NCBI GenBank assembly: GCA_030612185.1
Contig: JAUWOI010000088.1
Span: forward strand, 1-11,628
Reading direction: 5' to 3'
DNA from: Anaerolineae bacterium
GTDB taxonomy: Bacteria; Chloroflexota; Anaerolineae; B4-G1
Length of the DNA stretch: 11,628 bases
Position numbers and translations under genes: made by a program
In this document: positions 1 to 6,554 of the stretch, piece after piece
Layout: the number at the start of each line of letters is the position of its first letter
Position numbering within the stretch: the stretch's first letter is position 1
Notes under the pieces: model-generated
The model's input: the letters and a program-made list of their open reading frames with translations, nothing else
Database searches by the model: none
Told to the model about the DNA's origin: nothing

Positions 1-327
1 GAGCAGCACGATGGAGAGATCACCCGCGTGTGGGCCATCGGGCCGGCAATCATGATGAAGTTCTGCGCCAAGACGACAGAGCCCTTCGGTGTGAAAACCA
101 TCGTCAGCCTGAACACGATTATGATTGACGGGACGGGTATGTGCGGCGGCTGCCGGGTGCAGTTGACCGACGGTGCCAAGTTCGTATGCGTGGACGGGCC
201 CGAGTTCGACGCCCACCAGGTGGACTGGGACCTGTTGCTGGCACGGCAGCGGTTCTATCTGGAAGAGGAAAAGCAGGCTGTCGAGCGGTGGCGACATCAA
301 TGCCGATTGGAGGTAGCAAGTGACTGA
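1..327 (+). CDS. NfnA/SudB-type NAD(P)H-flavoprotein small subunit, C-terminal part (5'-truncated)
   Basis: The reading frame is open from base 1, so the start lies before the window; only about the last 108 residues are visible. What remains is the end of a ferredoxin-reductase-like NAD-binding domain (AIGPAIMMKF) followed by the [2Fe-2S]-binding tail of the dihydroorotate-dehydrogenase electron-transfer family, with DGTGMCGGC (codons 127-153) and FVCVDGPEFD (third Cys at 187-189). In the homologous NfnA subunit the cluster is held by one Asp and three Cys, and this pattern is retained here (Asp at 127-129, Cys at 142, 151 and 187). It should carry FAD and pass electrons between a nicotinamide nucleotide and the partner subunit encoded immediately downstream, with which it overlaps by 8 nt. 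Possible names are the small subunit of NADH-dependent ferredoxin:NADP+ oxidoreductase (NfnA), sulfide dehydrogenase subunit, or GltA partner. The family call is firm; the physiological reaction is inferred. Confidence 0.88.
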   Translation, partial: EQHDGEITRVWAIGPAIMMKFCAKTTEPFGVKTIVSLNTIMIDGTGMCGGCRVQLTDGAKFVCVDGPEFDAHQVDWDLLLARQRFYLEEEKQAVERWRHQCRLEVASD

Positions 328-1798
328 ATTGACCAACAGAGAACGGCTGCGCATCCCCCGCCAGACGATGCCGACCCAGGATGCACTCGTCCGGCGGGCC
401 AATTTCGACGAAGTGGCGCTCGGCTTCACCCTGGAACTGGCGCAGCAAGAGGCAGAGCGGTGCCTGCAATGCGCAAAACCGCACTGTGTGGAGGGCTGTC
501 CGGTGGAAGTCCCCATTCCTGAGTTCATCCTGGCACTGCGGGAGGGAGACATAGAGGGCGCGGTACAGGCCATGAAGGAGAAGAACAATCTCCCCGCCAT
601 CTGTGGCCGGGTCTGCCCGCAGGAGACGCAGTGCGAGATCATGTGCGTGTTGGCCAAGAAGGGCAAGCCGGTAGCAATCGGCCGGCTGGAGCGATTCGTG
701 GGCGACTACGAACTGGAACACCACGTCTGTCCACTTGAACGCGCTACGCCGACGGGCAAGCGCGTTGCCATCGTCGGCTCTGGCCCGGCCGGGGTCACCT
801 GCGCTGCGGACCTGGGGCGGCTGGGGCACGACGTGACGATTTTCGAGTCGTTGCACAAACCCGGCGGCGTGCTCACATACGGCATCCCGGAATTCCGTAT
901 GCCCAAACGTGTGGTGCACGCCGAGATTGACTACGCCGCCGAATGTCTGGGCATCAACATACACCCGGACGCGGTGATCGGGCGGCTGTACACGATTGAC
1001 GAACTGCTCGACAAACAAGACGGTCAGGGCTTCGACGCCATTTTTCTGGGGACGGGCGCGGGGCTGCCGTCATTCATGCGCATCCCTGGCATCAACTACA
1101 ATGGCGTTCTCTCGGCCAACGAGTTCCTGACGCGGGTCAACCTGATGAAAGGGTACCTCTTCCCGGAGTACGACACGCCGGTCAAAGTGGGCAAGCGAGT
1201 GGCAGTGATTGGCGCGGGGAATGTGGCGATGGATTCCGCCCGTTGCGCGCTCCGGCTAGGCACGATCCACGCGCAGGAGAAGGGAGATGAGCCATCGGAG
1301 GTGCACATCATCTACCGACGCTCGCCGGTCGAGGTGCCAGCCCGGGCCGAGGAAGTGCATCACGCCGAGGAGGAAGGGGTCATCTTCGATTTCCTGACCA
1401 ACCCGGTGGAGATTTACGGGGACGAGAACGGCAACGTGTGCGGCATGCGCTGCATCCGCATGGAACTGGGCGAGCCCGACGAGAGCGGCCGGCGACGTCC
1501 CATCCCCATTGAGGGCTCCGAATTCGATATGGATGTGGACTTGGTGATCATGGCGCTGGGGACACGACCCAACCCATTGGTCTTCTACGAGGCCGGTGGG
1601 CTGGAACGGACGAAGTGGGGCACCGTGGTCGCCGACCAGGAGACGGGTCGGGCGACGAAAGCGCGGGTGTGGGCTGGCGGGGACGTTGTCACCGGTGCAG
1701 CGACGGTCATCAGTGCAATGGGTGCCGGCAAGCGGGCCGCCGCCGACATTGCCCGTTTCCTGCGGGGAGAGAGCAACCCCTGGCAAAACAGCACATAG
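320..1798 (+). CDS. gltA: GltA/NfnB-type NADPH oxidoreductase, glutamate synthase small-subunit family
   Basis: Complete protein of 492 residues, a typical length for the homotetrameric-type glutamate synthase GltA and for NfnB. The N-terminal part is an Fe-S domain with two four-Cys groups (Cys48, 51, 56, 60 and Cys95, 99, 105, 109) that would bind two [4Fe-4S] clusters. It is followed by a FAD-binding GSGPAG loop (residues 153-158), an NADP-binding GAGNVAMD loop (298-305) and the C-terminal AGGDVVTGAATV flavin motif (452-463). The GTG start is preceded by GGAGG at 309-313 with 6-nt spacing and overlaps the stop of the upstream subunit, which suggests translational coupling and a fixed subunit ratio. 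Paired this way, the complex most resembles NfnAB, which couples NADPH to NADH and reduced ferredoxin; no large glutamate synthase subunit is in view. Alternatives are a GOGAT small subunit or sulfide dehydrogenase SudA. The family is certain; the choice among reactions is not. Confidence 0.93.
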   Translation: MTELTNRERLRIPRQTMPTQDALVRRANFDEVALGFTLELAQQEAERCLQCAKPHCVEGCPVEVPIPEFILALREGDIEGAVQAMKEKNNLPAICGRVCPQETQCEIMCVLAKKGKPVAIGRLERFVGDYELEHHVCPLERATPTGKRVAIVGSGPAGVTCAADLGRLGHDVTIFESLHKPGGVLTYGIPEFRMPKRVVHAEIDYAAECLGINIHPDAVIGRLYTIDELLDKQDGQGFDAIFLGTGAGLPSFMRIPGINYNGVLSANEFLTRVNLMKGYLFPEYDTPVKVGKRVAVIGAGNVAMDSARCALRLGTIHAQEKGDEPSEVHIIYRRSPVEVPARAEEVHHAEEEGVIFDFLTNPVEIYGDENGNVCGMRCIRMELGEPDESGRRRPIPIEGSEFDMDVDLVIMALGTRPNPLVFYEAGGLERTKWGTVVADQETGRATKARVWAGGDVVTGAATVISAMGAGKRAAADIARFLRGESNPWQNST

Positions 1799-1890
1799 GA
1801 ACTATGTGAAACGTGGAACGTGTTGCGTGAAAGGCCGGCAGGGCACCAGAATCACAAATCACGGCCTGAAACGCAGAACAATGAAAGCGT

Positions 1891-1916
1891 CATCGCCGCT
1901 CAAGAGAGCGGCGATG
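1891..1916. terminator. Candidate bidirectional terminator hairpin
   Basis: A perfect 10-bp inverted repeat, CATCGCCGCT (1891-1900) and AGCGGCGATG (1907-1916), with a 6-nt loop, lies between the convergent ends of the GltA-type gene (stop 1798) and the LysM gene (stop 1924). The plus-strand side is followed by TGCTTCTTC and the minus-strand side by ACGCTTTCAT, so neither has a full T-tract. The position and the perfect GC-rich stem support a shared factor-independent or processing hairpin, with the missing T-run as the main weakness. Confidence 0.6.
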
Positions 1917-1923
1917 TGCTTCT

Positions 1924-3087
1924 TCAGGGAGTAGGAGTGGGAGAAGGAATGGGCGTAGGCGTCGGCGCCAGCCAGGTGAAGGCCCGCACCTCGCTGGGAT
2001 TGCCGGCTTCCTCGTAGACCAATTCACCGCCCCCGTCACGTGTCTCCCGCACGACTTGCACCTGCCAGCGTAACTCGCGCACAGCGACGTCCGAGGGTGG
2101 CAGTAAATCGAAGGGGACACGCCAGGCGGTGACACGGGTGTAGACCGTGTCCGACACTACACCGCCGGGTGGTTGAACGAGGGTCAGCGCATACCACTCG
2201 TCATCGCATAATATGCTCACCGAGACCCATTGCAGGAGAATGGGCTCATCACTTCCCACGAAGATTGCGCCGTCGAGTGGGCTGAGCAGCAAAGGCAACT
2301 GGTAGGGCGGGACAGGCGTAGGCGTGATGTTGGGGTCTATGGTCGGCGTAGGACTGGGTACGAGCGTGCCCACCGGGATGACAAGCGACTGATTGACGCG
2401 GATGGTATCGTCGTCAGGAGCCAGGTCATTGGCACGACGGATGACCTCCACCGCGAGTTCGTGTTCTTCAGCAATGGAACTGAGCGTGTCCCCCGGAACG
2501 ACAACGTGAATGGTAAAGTCACTTGGCGTGGCCGTAGGAGTGCCCGGTCCGGGCGTGCTGGTGGGCCCGGGAGTGGCCGCAGGAATGAGCAGAAGTTGCC
2601 CTACCTGAAGCAGCTCTGGGTCCACGTCCGAGTTCAATGCCAGGATAGCCTCGACGGTGGTATCGTATACAACGGCGATGACGATAAGAGTCTCATCCTC
2701 CTGTACCTGGTGGACACGCGGAGGAATGGGGGTTGGGGTGGGCGCGATGATAGGAGTCTGGGTAGGTGTGGCGGATGTGGGGGATGGTGTGGCAGTAGGC
2801 GTATTAGTGGGAGCGAGTGTGGGGGGCACGTGTTCGGGCTCGGTGGTTAGCAACGTGTAAAGCCCGAAGCCACCTGCCGCCAGGATCGCCAACGCCAACA
2901 CGATGACGATCAGGGCACTGACCCAGCCGGGTAATCCCCGTCGGACATCTTCCTCCGGTGCGGCTTCCTCAACAAGCGAAGCCCCGCACATCAAGCAGGT
3001 CGTCGCTTGGGAAGCCACACGAACACCGCAGGCAGGACAGCAACGAGGCTTCTCAATTGGAAGAGAGACTTCAAGTTCTTTAGCCAT
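1924..3087 (-). CDS. Zinc-ribbon, single-pass membrane protein with two LysM domains
   Basis: A 387-residue protein. Visible in order: an N-terminal zinc ribbon with CPAC and CLMC pairs (Cys17, 20, 31, 34); one membrane segment (about 54-79); a Thr/Pro-rich linker (about 88-123); LysM 1 (about 126-169, ending LLQVGQLLLIP); a second Thr/Pro linker; LysM 2 (about 192-238, with VVVPGDTLSSIA); a third linker; a C-terminal, probably beta-rich domain (about 262-374); and a Thr/Pro tail. With no cleavable signal, the ribbon should be cytoplasmic and the LysM domains, which in known families bind peptidoglycan or chitin-like N-acetylglucosamine polymers, outside. The ATG at 3087 is chosen over an in-frame ATG at 3114 because the latter overlaps the -10 box and has no ribosome binding site; the chosen start has GGTGGGTGA upstream. 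It looks monocistronic. The domain calls are firm; the role (wall attachment or sensing) is inferred. Confidence 0.85.
   Translation of the reverse strand: MAKELEVSLPIEKPRCCPACGVRVASQATTCLMCGASLVEEAAPEEDVRRGLPGWVSALIVIVLALAILAAGGFGLYTLLTTEPEHVPPTLAPTNTPTATPSPTSATPTQTPIIAPTPTPIPPRVHQVQEDETLIVIAVVYDTTVEAILALNSDVDPELLQVGQLLLIPAATPGPTSTPGPGTPTATPSDFTIHVVVPGDTLSSIAEEHELAVEVIRRANDLAPDDDTIRVNQSLVIPVGTLVPSPTPTIDPNITPTPVPPYQLPLLLSPLDGAIFVGSDEPILLQWVSVSILCDDEWYALTLVQPPGGVVSDTVYTRVTAWRVPFDLLPPSDVAVRELRWQVQVVRETRDGGGELVYEEAGNPSEVRAFTWLAPTPTPIPSPTPTP
1928..1969. repeat. Hexanucleotide-period coding repeat (Thr/Pro tail)
   Basis: Seven degenerate 6-bp units on the plus strand, GGAGTA, GGAGTG, GGAGAA, GGAATG, GGCGTA, GGCGTC and GGCGCC, encode on the minus strand the alternating Pro-Thr/Ser/Ile tail of the LysM protein. 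It is explained by the protein sequence and is a likely site of in-frame length variation. Confidence 0.7.
2719..2826. repeat. Low-complexity Thr/Pro linker-coding region
   Basis: The plus strand here is a run of G/T-rich, roughly 6-bp periodic sequence. On the minus strand it encodes a flexible, extracytoplasmic linker (PTNTPTATPSPT and similar) between the membrane segment and the first LysM domain of the zinc-ribbon protein. Confidence 0.65.
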
Positions 3088-3112
3088 TGTCACCCACCAA
3101 ACAACGGGGCGC

Positions 3113-3140
3113 ATGATAACATGGAAACGGGAAATGACAA
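3113..3140 (-). promoter_or_regulatory. Sigma-70-like promoter for the LysM gene
   Basis: On the minus strand TTGTCA (3140-3135) is followed after 16 bp by TATCAT (3118-3113), each differing from the consensus hexamer at one position. The predicted transcript start, near 3106, gives a leader of about 19 nt before the ATG at 3087. The element also rules out the longer open frame beginning at 3114, whose ATG would fall in the -10 box. Confidence 0.65.
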
Positions 3141-3200
3141 ACTAACGAGGGTCGGACTTTCCAGTCTACCGCTCAAGCAGACTAGAAAACCTGTCCCGCA

Positions 3201-3776
3201 CTACGCCAGACGGCCATCCAGTTCCAGGCCCTCGGCAATGGACTGCATCGCCTCTAGCACGACGCCGACGTGCTCCCACAGTTCGACGCCAATCATCTGA
3301 GTACCTTCTTCGATCATCCCCCTGTGCGCGCCGGCAGCGAAGCGCCTGTCCTTCCACTTCTTTTTCACCGACTTGACCCTGACATCACGGATATCCTTGC
3401 TGGGCCGCACCAGCGCAACGGCGACGATGAGGCCGGTCAGGTCATCCACGGCGTAGAGCGTCTTCTCCATCAGTGTCTCACGTTCCACGTCGGTGATCTC
3501 GGCAGCGTGGGAGAGCACCGCGCGGACGATCTCCTCCGGCCAGCCGCGCTCGCGCAGGATGCGAGCGCCAGAATTAGGGTGACCGTCGGGGCCCATATCG
3601 GGGTAGCGCTCGTAGTCGAAGTCGTGCAGTAGCCCGACGAGACCCCATTTCTCCTCGTCCTCCCCGAAGCGACGGGCGTAAGCCTGCATACTCGCCTCGA
3701 CGGCGAGCATGTGTTTGATCAAGTTGGGACTCCTGGTGTACTCGTTGACCAGTTCCCAGGCATCTTGACGGTTCAT
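3201..3776 (-). CDS. HD-superfamily predicted hydrolase
   Basis: A 191-residue cytoplasmic protein with no signal or membrane segment. The HD-domain signature is visible: His22 (LIKHMLAVE), the His51-Asp52 pair (GLLHDFDYE), His66 (GHPNSG), His90 (VLSHAAE) and Asp111-Asp112 (YAVDDLTGL). These match the metal-binding ladder of small predicted HD hydrolases (COG2316-like), which act as phosphohydrolases in characterised relatives; the substrate cannot be read from sequence. ATG at 3776 is chosen because GGAGG lies six or seven bases upstream; a GTG at 3794 is also in frame but would begin before that site. It is the last gene of the proposed five-gene operon, 21 bp after the SanA-like gene. Confidence 0.83.
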   Translation of the reverse strand: MNRQDAWELVNEYTRSPNLIKHMLAVEASMQAYARRFGEDEEKWGLVGLLHDFDYERYPDMGPDGHPNSGARILRERGWPEEIVRAVLSHAAEITDVERETLMEKTLYAVDDLTGLIVAVALVRPSKDIRDVRVKSVKKKWKDRRFAAGAHRGMIEEGTQMIGVELWEHVGVVLEAMQSIAEGLELDGRLA

Positions 3777-3797
3777 CGTTCCTCCTGTTGACACAGA

Positions 3798-4448
3798 TCA
3801 GTGGATTGGCAACGGCTCACCCAGGACGGGAAGCGGATGCCACACGTTCACATCCCACCAGGCCAGCACCAGCGCAGGGTACTCCCGCGTCTCCCACACG
3901 ACCCGCCGGATGGTGTAGTCCTGCCGGTCGGCGAGAGCAGCGACGGCGTCTACCCCCAGCGCGTCGCAGAGATAGAGTGCGCGAGCAGCGTGGAAGCGCT
4001 GCGTCACGACCACCACCCGCTCCAGGCCAAAGATGTCCCGCGCACGGTAGCAACTATCGTAGGTACGCCGGCCGGCGTAGTCGAGCACAATGGCTTCCTC
4101 TGGCACACCCAGGCTGACGGCATATTCTAGCATGCGCTGGGGCTCGTTGTAGTCCACGAAACGATTGTCGCCGCTGCAGAGCAATTTCTGGACAGTCCCA
4201 GCGTGGTAGAGGCCGGCAGCGGTGGCGACGCGGTCGGCCAGGACAGGAGTGAGGGAACCATCGGGCCACAGACCAGCGCCCAGGACGATAGCGACAGAAC
4301 GCGGCGGCACGTCCTCGGCGCAGGTGTAGATGCGGTCGCGGTACTTCTGCTCGACCCACAGCCGCAGCCCCCCCAAGAGCACGACCGTCGTCACCCCACA
4401 GCCAGCGGCGATGAACGACACACTCCTCAGCACCCGCCTCATCCTCAC
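3798..4448 (-). CDS. SanA/ElyC/YdcF family (DUF218) envelope protein
   Basis: A 216-residue protein with one N-terminal membrane anchor (about 8-28) followed by a DUF218 domain. Motifs include IVLGAGLWPDGSLTPVLADR (54-73), LLCSGDN (89-95), the acidic/asparagine loop DYNEPQRM (99-106) and the SanA-like stretch YAGRRTYDSCYRA (124-136), followed by VTQRFHAARALYLCDALG (148-165). In enterobacteria SanA is an inner-membrane protein linked to envelope barrier function and vancomycin exclusion, and ElyC affects peptidoglycan assembly; the biochemical activity is poorly defined. The start is GTG at 4448, two bases after the preceding stop; an in-frame ATG at 4442 is equally plausible. A GGAGG element lies 13 nt upstream of the GTG, farther than ideal, so translation may depend on coupling. 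The family is confident; the role here is inferred. Confidence 0.85.
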   Translation of the reverse strand: MRMRRVLRSVSFIAAGCGVTTVVLLGGLRLWVEQKYRDRIYTCAEDVPPRSVAIVLGAGLWPDGSLTPVLADRVATAAGLYHAGTVQKLLCSGDNRFVDYNEPQRMLEYAVSLGVPEEAIVLDYAGRRTYDSCYRARDIFGLERVVVVTQRFHAARALYLCDALGVDAVAALADRQDYTIRRVVWETREYPALVLAWWDVNVWHPLPVLGEPLPIH

Positions 4449-4450
4449 AA

Positions 4451-5827
4451 TCAGGGCAACACCTCCACGACGTTCGCCAGCGCGTTGACATCGGGAGCCT
4501 GCACAAAGATAACGTAACGCGCCACGCGACAGACGTACACCGCTCCTGCGTCAGTCTCCCACCATCGGCCAGCCAACCCCGCCGGCGGGTCCGCGGGTCG
4601 AGCAGGCAGGTATCGCTGTGGGATCAGTGCGATGAGGGCATACTCGAACTCAGCAGCCTCGGCGGTGCTGTCCCATACAGTGCGCCAGACAAGCACCCGG
4701 CGTCCGTCCTCGTGCTCCCAGACGACGAAGGTATCACCATCCCAGCCGTCGGCAGACTGCCAGGCTGTCTCTCCCGGCAGTGTCTCGTCGAGATATAGGC
4801 CGGTGACGAACTCGCCCAGCGTATCCCGAAGAAGCATCGTCCAGCCCTCGCCGAGTACGACGCTAAGGTCGGGCACAACGACGCTAGCAGGCGCATCCCG
4901 CTCCTCCAGGTAGCGCTCCAGATGAAGCACCTGCTCTGTCGAGCGGGGCGGGTCGGTGTAGGCGTGGTTGATGGCTTCCCACCCATCGGCCTGGAAGAGG
5001 GCAGTGGTGAACTGGCGGCCCTCCCGGTACGGGAAGCGTTGCAATCGGGCCCAGGCCTCGACGCGATCCAGTTCCTCTCCATAACCGGGTTGCTCCGCCT
5101 GCAAGATCAGTTCCGCCAGGCGCTCCCAGTCAGCCGCCGCCAGGTTCTCGTAGCGATATAGCGCCGTCAGTAGGGTCGCGTCTCCCTCCACCAGCGCCCG
5201 AACGGCCAACGTGGCATCGGTAGTCATGGCGCGAGCGTCCATTGCCCCCAGGTCGAAGTGCTGATCCTGTAAGACGTGAGTGTAGGCGTGCGCCAGTAGC
5301 GCCTGATCGTCAACACTGCTCTCCTGCTGACCGGTAGCAACGTAGAGTTGCTCCTGTTCAGGCACATAAACGCCCGCTACATGGTGAGCACAGATGGAGA
5401 TGGGCACATCAGGCAACAGCCCCAGGGCAATATGTGGAAACAGTTCGGCCTCCAGATCGCGTTTGGCGTAGAGCTGGCGAAGGAGCATGGTCATCTCGCG
5501 CTCGTCGAGGAAACTGAGCGGCACCTCGGCACGGGGGTAGAGGCCACGTAAAATCTCCACCTGATGGGCGATCTGATCAAAAAGACGGGCGGCCTGTACC
5601 TGAGGCCACAAACCCTCTTCGAGCGTCGGAGAGGGAATGGGCGATGGGGTTGGGAGAGGCGTAGGGAGCCAGGACATGAATGGCGGAGTCGCGGCAGGCA
5701 GTGGGCTCTCCCAACTCTGGAAAGAGGTGACGACGATACCAGCAAGCAGGGCGAAGACGCCGATGACCGCTATGACCATCAAAATGACAGTACGACGCTG
5801 TCCGGGTGTGAAGTCAGAATCATTCAC
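4451..5827 (-). CDS. Membrane-anchored metallopeptidase-like protein with a degenerate HExxH (HAYTH)
   Basis: A 458-residue protein with an N-terminal membrane segment (about 14-35), a short Pro/Thr/Ser linker (about 55-68) and an extracytoplasmic domain. Residues 178-192 ([15 protein letters not shown]) resemble the zinc-site helix of a family of poorly characterised gluzincin-like proteins, whose usual form is AHExx[20 protein letters not shown] (210-220) resembles the following helix, where Glu214 would be the third metal ligand. His180, His184 and Glu214 are present, but the catalytic Glu of HExxH is Ala181 (GCC). The protein may therefore bind zinc without peptidase activity. The start is GTG at 5827, overlapping the rph stop by 4 nt (GTGA), so translation is probably coupled; an ATG four bases further on is out of frame. 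It is followed after 2 nt by the SanA-like gene. The function is unknown; an inactive, binding or scaffold role is inference. Confidence 0.72.
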   Translation of the reverse strand: MNDSDFTPGQRRTVILMVIAVIGVFALLAGIVVTSFQSWESPLPAATPPFMSWLPTPLPTPSPIPSPTLEEGLWPQVQAARLFDQIAHQVEILRGLYPRAEVPLSFLDEREMTMLLRQLYAKRDLEAELFPHIALGLLPDVPISICAHHVAGVYVPEQEQLYVATGQQESSVDDQALLAHAYTHVLQDQHFDLGAMDARAMTTDATLAVRALVEGDATLLTALYRYENLAAADWERLAELILQAEQPGYGEELDRVEAWARLQRFPYREGRQFTTALFQADGWEAINHAYTDPPRSTEQVLHLERYLEERDAPASVVVPDLSVVLGEGWTMLLRDTLGEFVTGLYLDETLPGETAWQSADGWDGDTFVVWEHEDGRRVLVWRTVWDSTAEAAEFEYALIALIPQRYLPARPADPPAGLAGRWWETDAGAVYVCRVARYVIFVQAPDVNALANVVEVLP

Positions 5828-6531
5828 CCCAGGGCCTCGCGTTGCCGCTCAATGAGGCGGGCGATGCCCTCTGCGGCCAAATCCAGCATACGATTGAGGG
5901 TCTCTCTCGAAAAGGGCACGTCTTCGGCCGTGCCTTGCACCTCGACCAGGCGACCGTCAACCGTCATCGCGACGTTAAGATCCACCTCGGCATCGTGATC
6001 CTCGGTATAGCACAGGTCGAGCCGTACCTGGCCGTTCACGACGCCGACGCTGACCGCTGCAACCGGTGGTTTCAGCGCACCTGGCGGCACCAGGCCCTGT
6101 TCAGCCAGGCGGCGCAGCGCCAGAGCAACGGCAACGTAGCCGCCGGTGATGGCGGTTGTGCGGGTGCCCCCGTCAGCCTGGAGCACGTCACAGTCTACAA
6201 TCAGCGTGCGCTCGCCTAGCAAATCGAGATCCACGGCGGCGCGCAGGGAGCGCCCGATGAGGCGGCGAATCTCCTGGGTCCGGCCGCCCAGGCCGCGGAC
6301 CTCGCGGGGAGTGCGGCTGTGGGTAGAGCGCGGGAGAAGAGCATATTCGGCGGTCAGCCAGCCAGCGCCCTGGTTCTCCATCCAGCGGGGCACGCCGTCC
6401 TCCACACTGACGTTGCAGAGCACGCGGGTACGGCCCACTTCGATCAGCACCGAACCCTCAGGGTACTCGATGTAATTCAATGTTATGCAAACCGGACGGA
6501 GTTCATCCGGCCTTCGACCGTCTGGGCGCAT
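5824..6531 (-). CDS. rph: Ribonuclease PH
   Basis: A 235-residue protein, close to the usual 238-245. It is the phosphate-dependent 3'-5' exoribonuclease that trims tRNA precursors to near the CCA end, working as a ring-shaped hexamer in the cytoplasm. Family marks: N-terminal [13 protein letters not shown] (2-14), LLPRSTHSR (65-73), [17 protein letters not shown] (82-98) with Arg84, [13 protein letters not shown] (113-125) containing the phosphate-binding GTRT, and the acidic pair Asp178/Asp184 in [13 protein letters not shown] expected to bind catalytic metal. ATG at 6531 is chosen over upstream in-frame codons because AGGAGG lies just before it and the protein then begins at the family N-terminus. 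It lies 23 bp after the double-barrel gene and overlaps the next gene by 4 nt. Not seen nearby is rdgB (XTP pyrophosphatase), a common partner of rph. No active-site loss is visible. Confidence 0.96.
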   Translation of the reverse strand: MRPDGRRPDELRPVCITLNYIEYPEGSVLIEVGRTRVLCNVSVEDGVPRWMENQGAGWLTAEYALLPRSTHSRTPREVRGLGGRTQEIRRLIGRSLRAAVDLDLLGERTLIVDCDVLQADGGTRTTAITGGYVAVALALRRLAEQGLVPPGALKPPVAAVSVGVVNGQVRLDLCYTEDHDAEVDLNVAMTVDGRLVEVQGTAEDVPFSRETLNRMLDLAAEGIARLIERQREALG

Positions 6532-6554
6532 AGACCTCCTTCTTCTAGACCCCA

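Noticed and set aside
119..1018. 299-codon open frame on the minus strand opposite the Nfn/GltA genes
   Set aside because: It is antisense to two clearly conserved genes, has a composition typical of high-GC shadow frames and shows no recognisable domain.
1928..2826. Short-period G/T-rich repeats as a possible CRISPR or satellite array
   Set aside because: The periods are 6 bp, units are degenerate and fully explained by Thr/Pro-coding linkers in the minus-strand gene.
2230..2850. 206-codon Gly/Arg-rich plus-strand frame opposite the LysM gene
   Set aside because: Its composition comes from the reverse complement of the Thr/Pro-coding repeats; no start signal or domain is visible.
3163..3183. 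AGTCT/AGACT inverted repeat downstream of the HD hydrolase gene
   Set aside because: Five-base arms with an 11-nt loop and no T-tract; the terminator of the operon remains unidentified.
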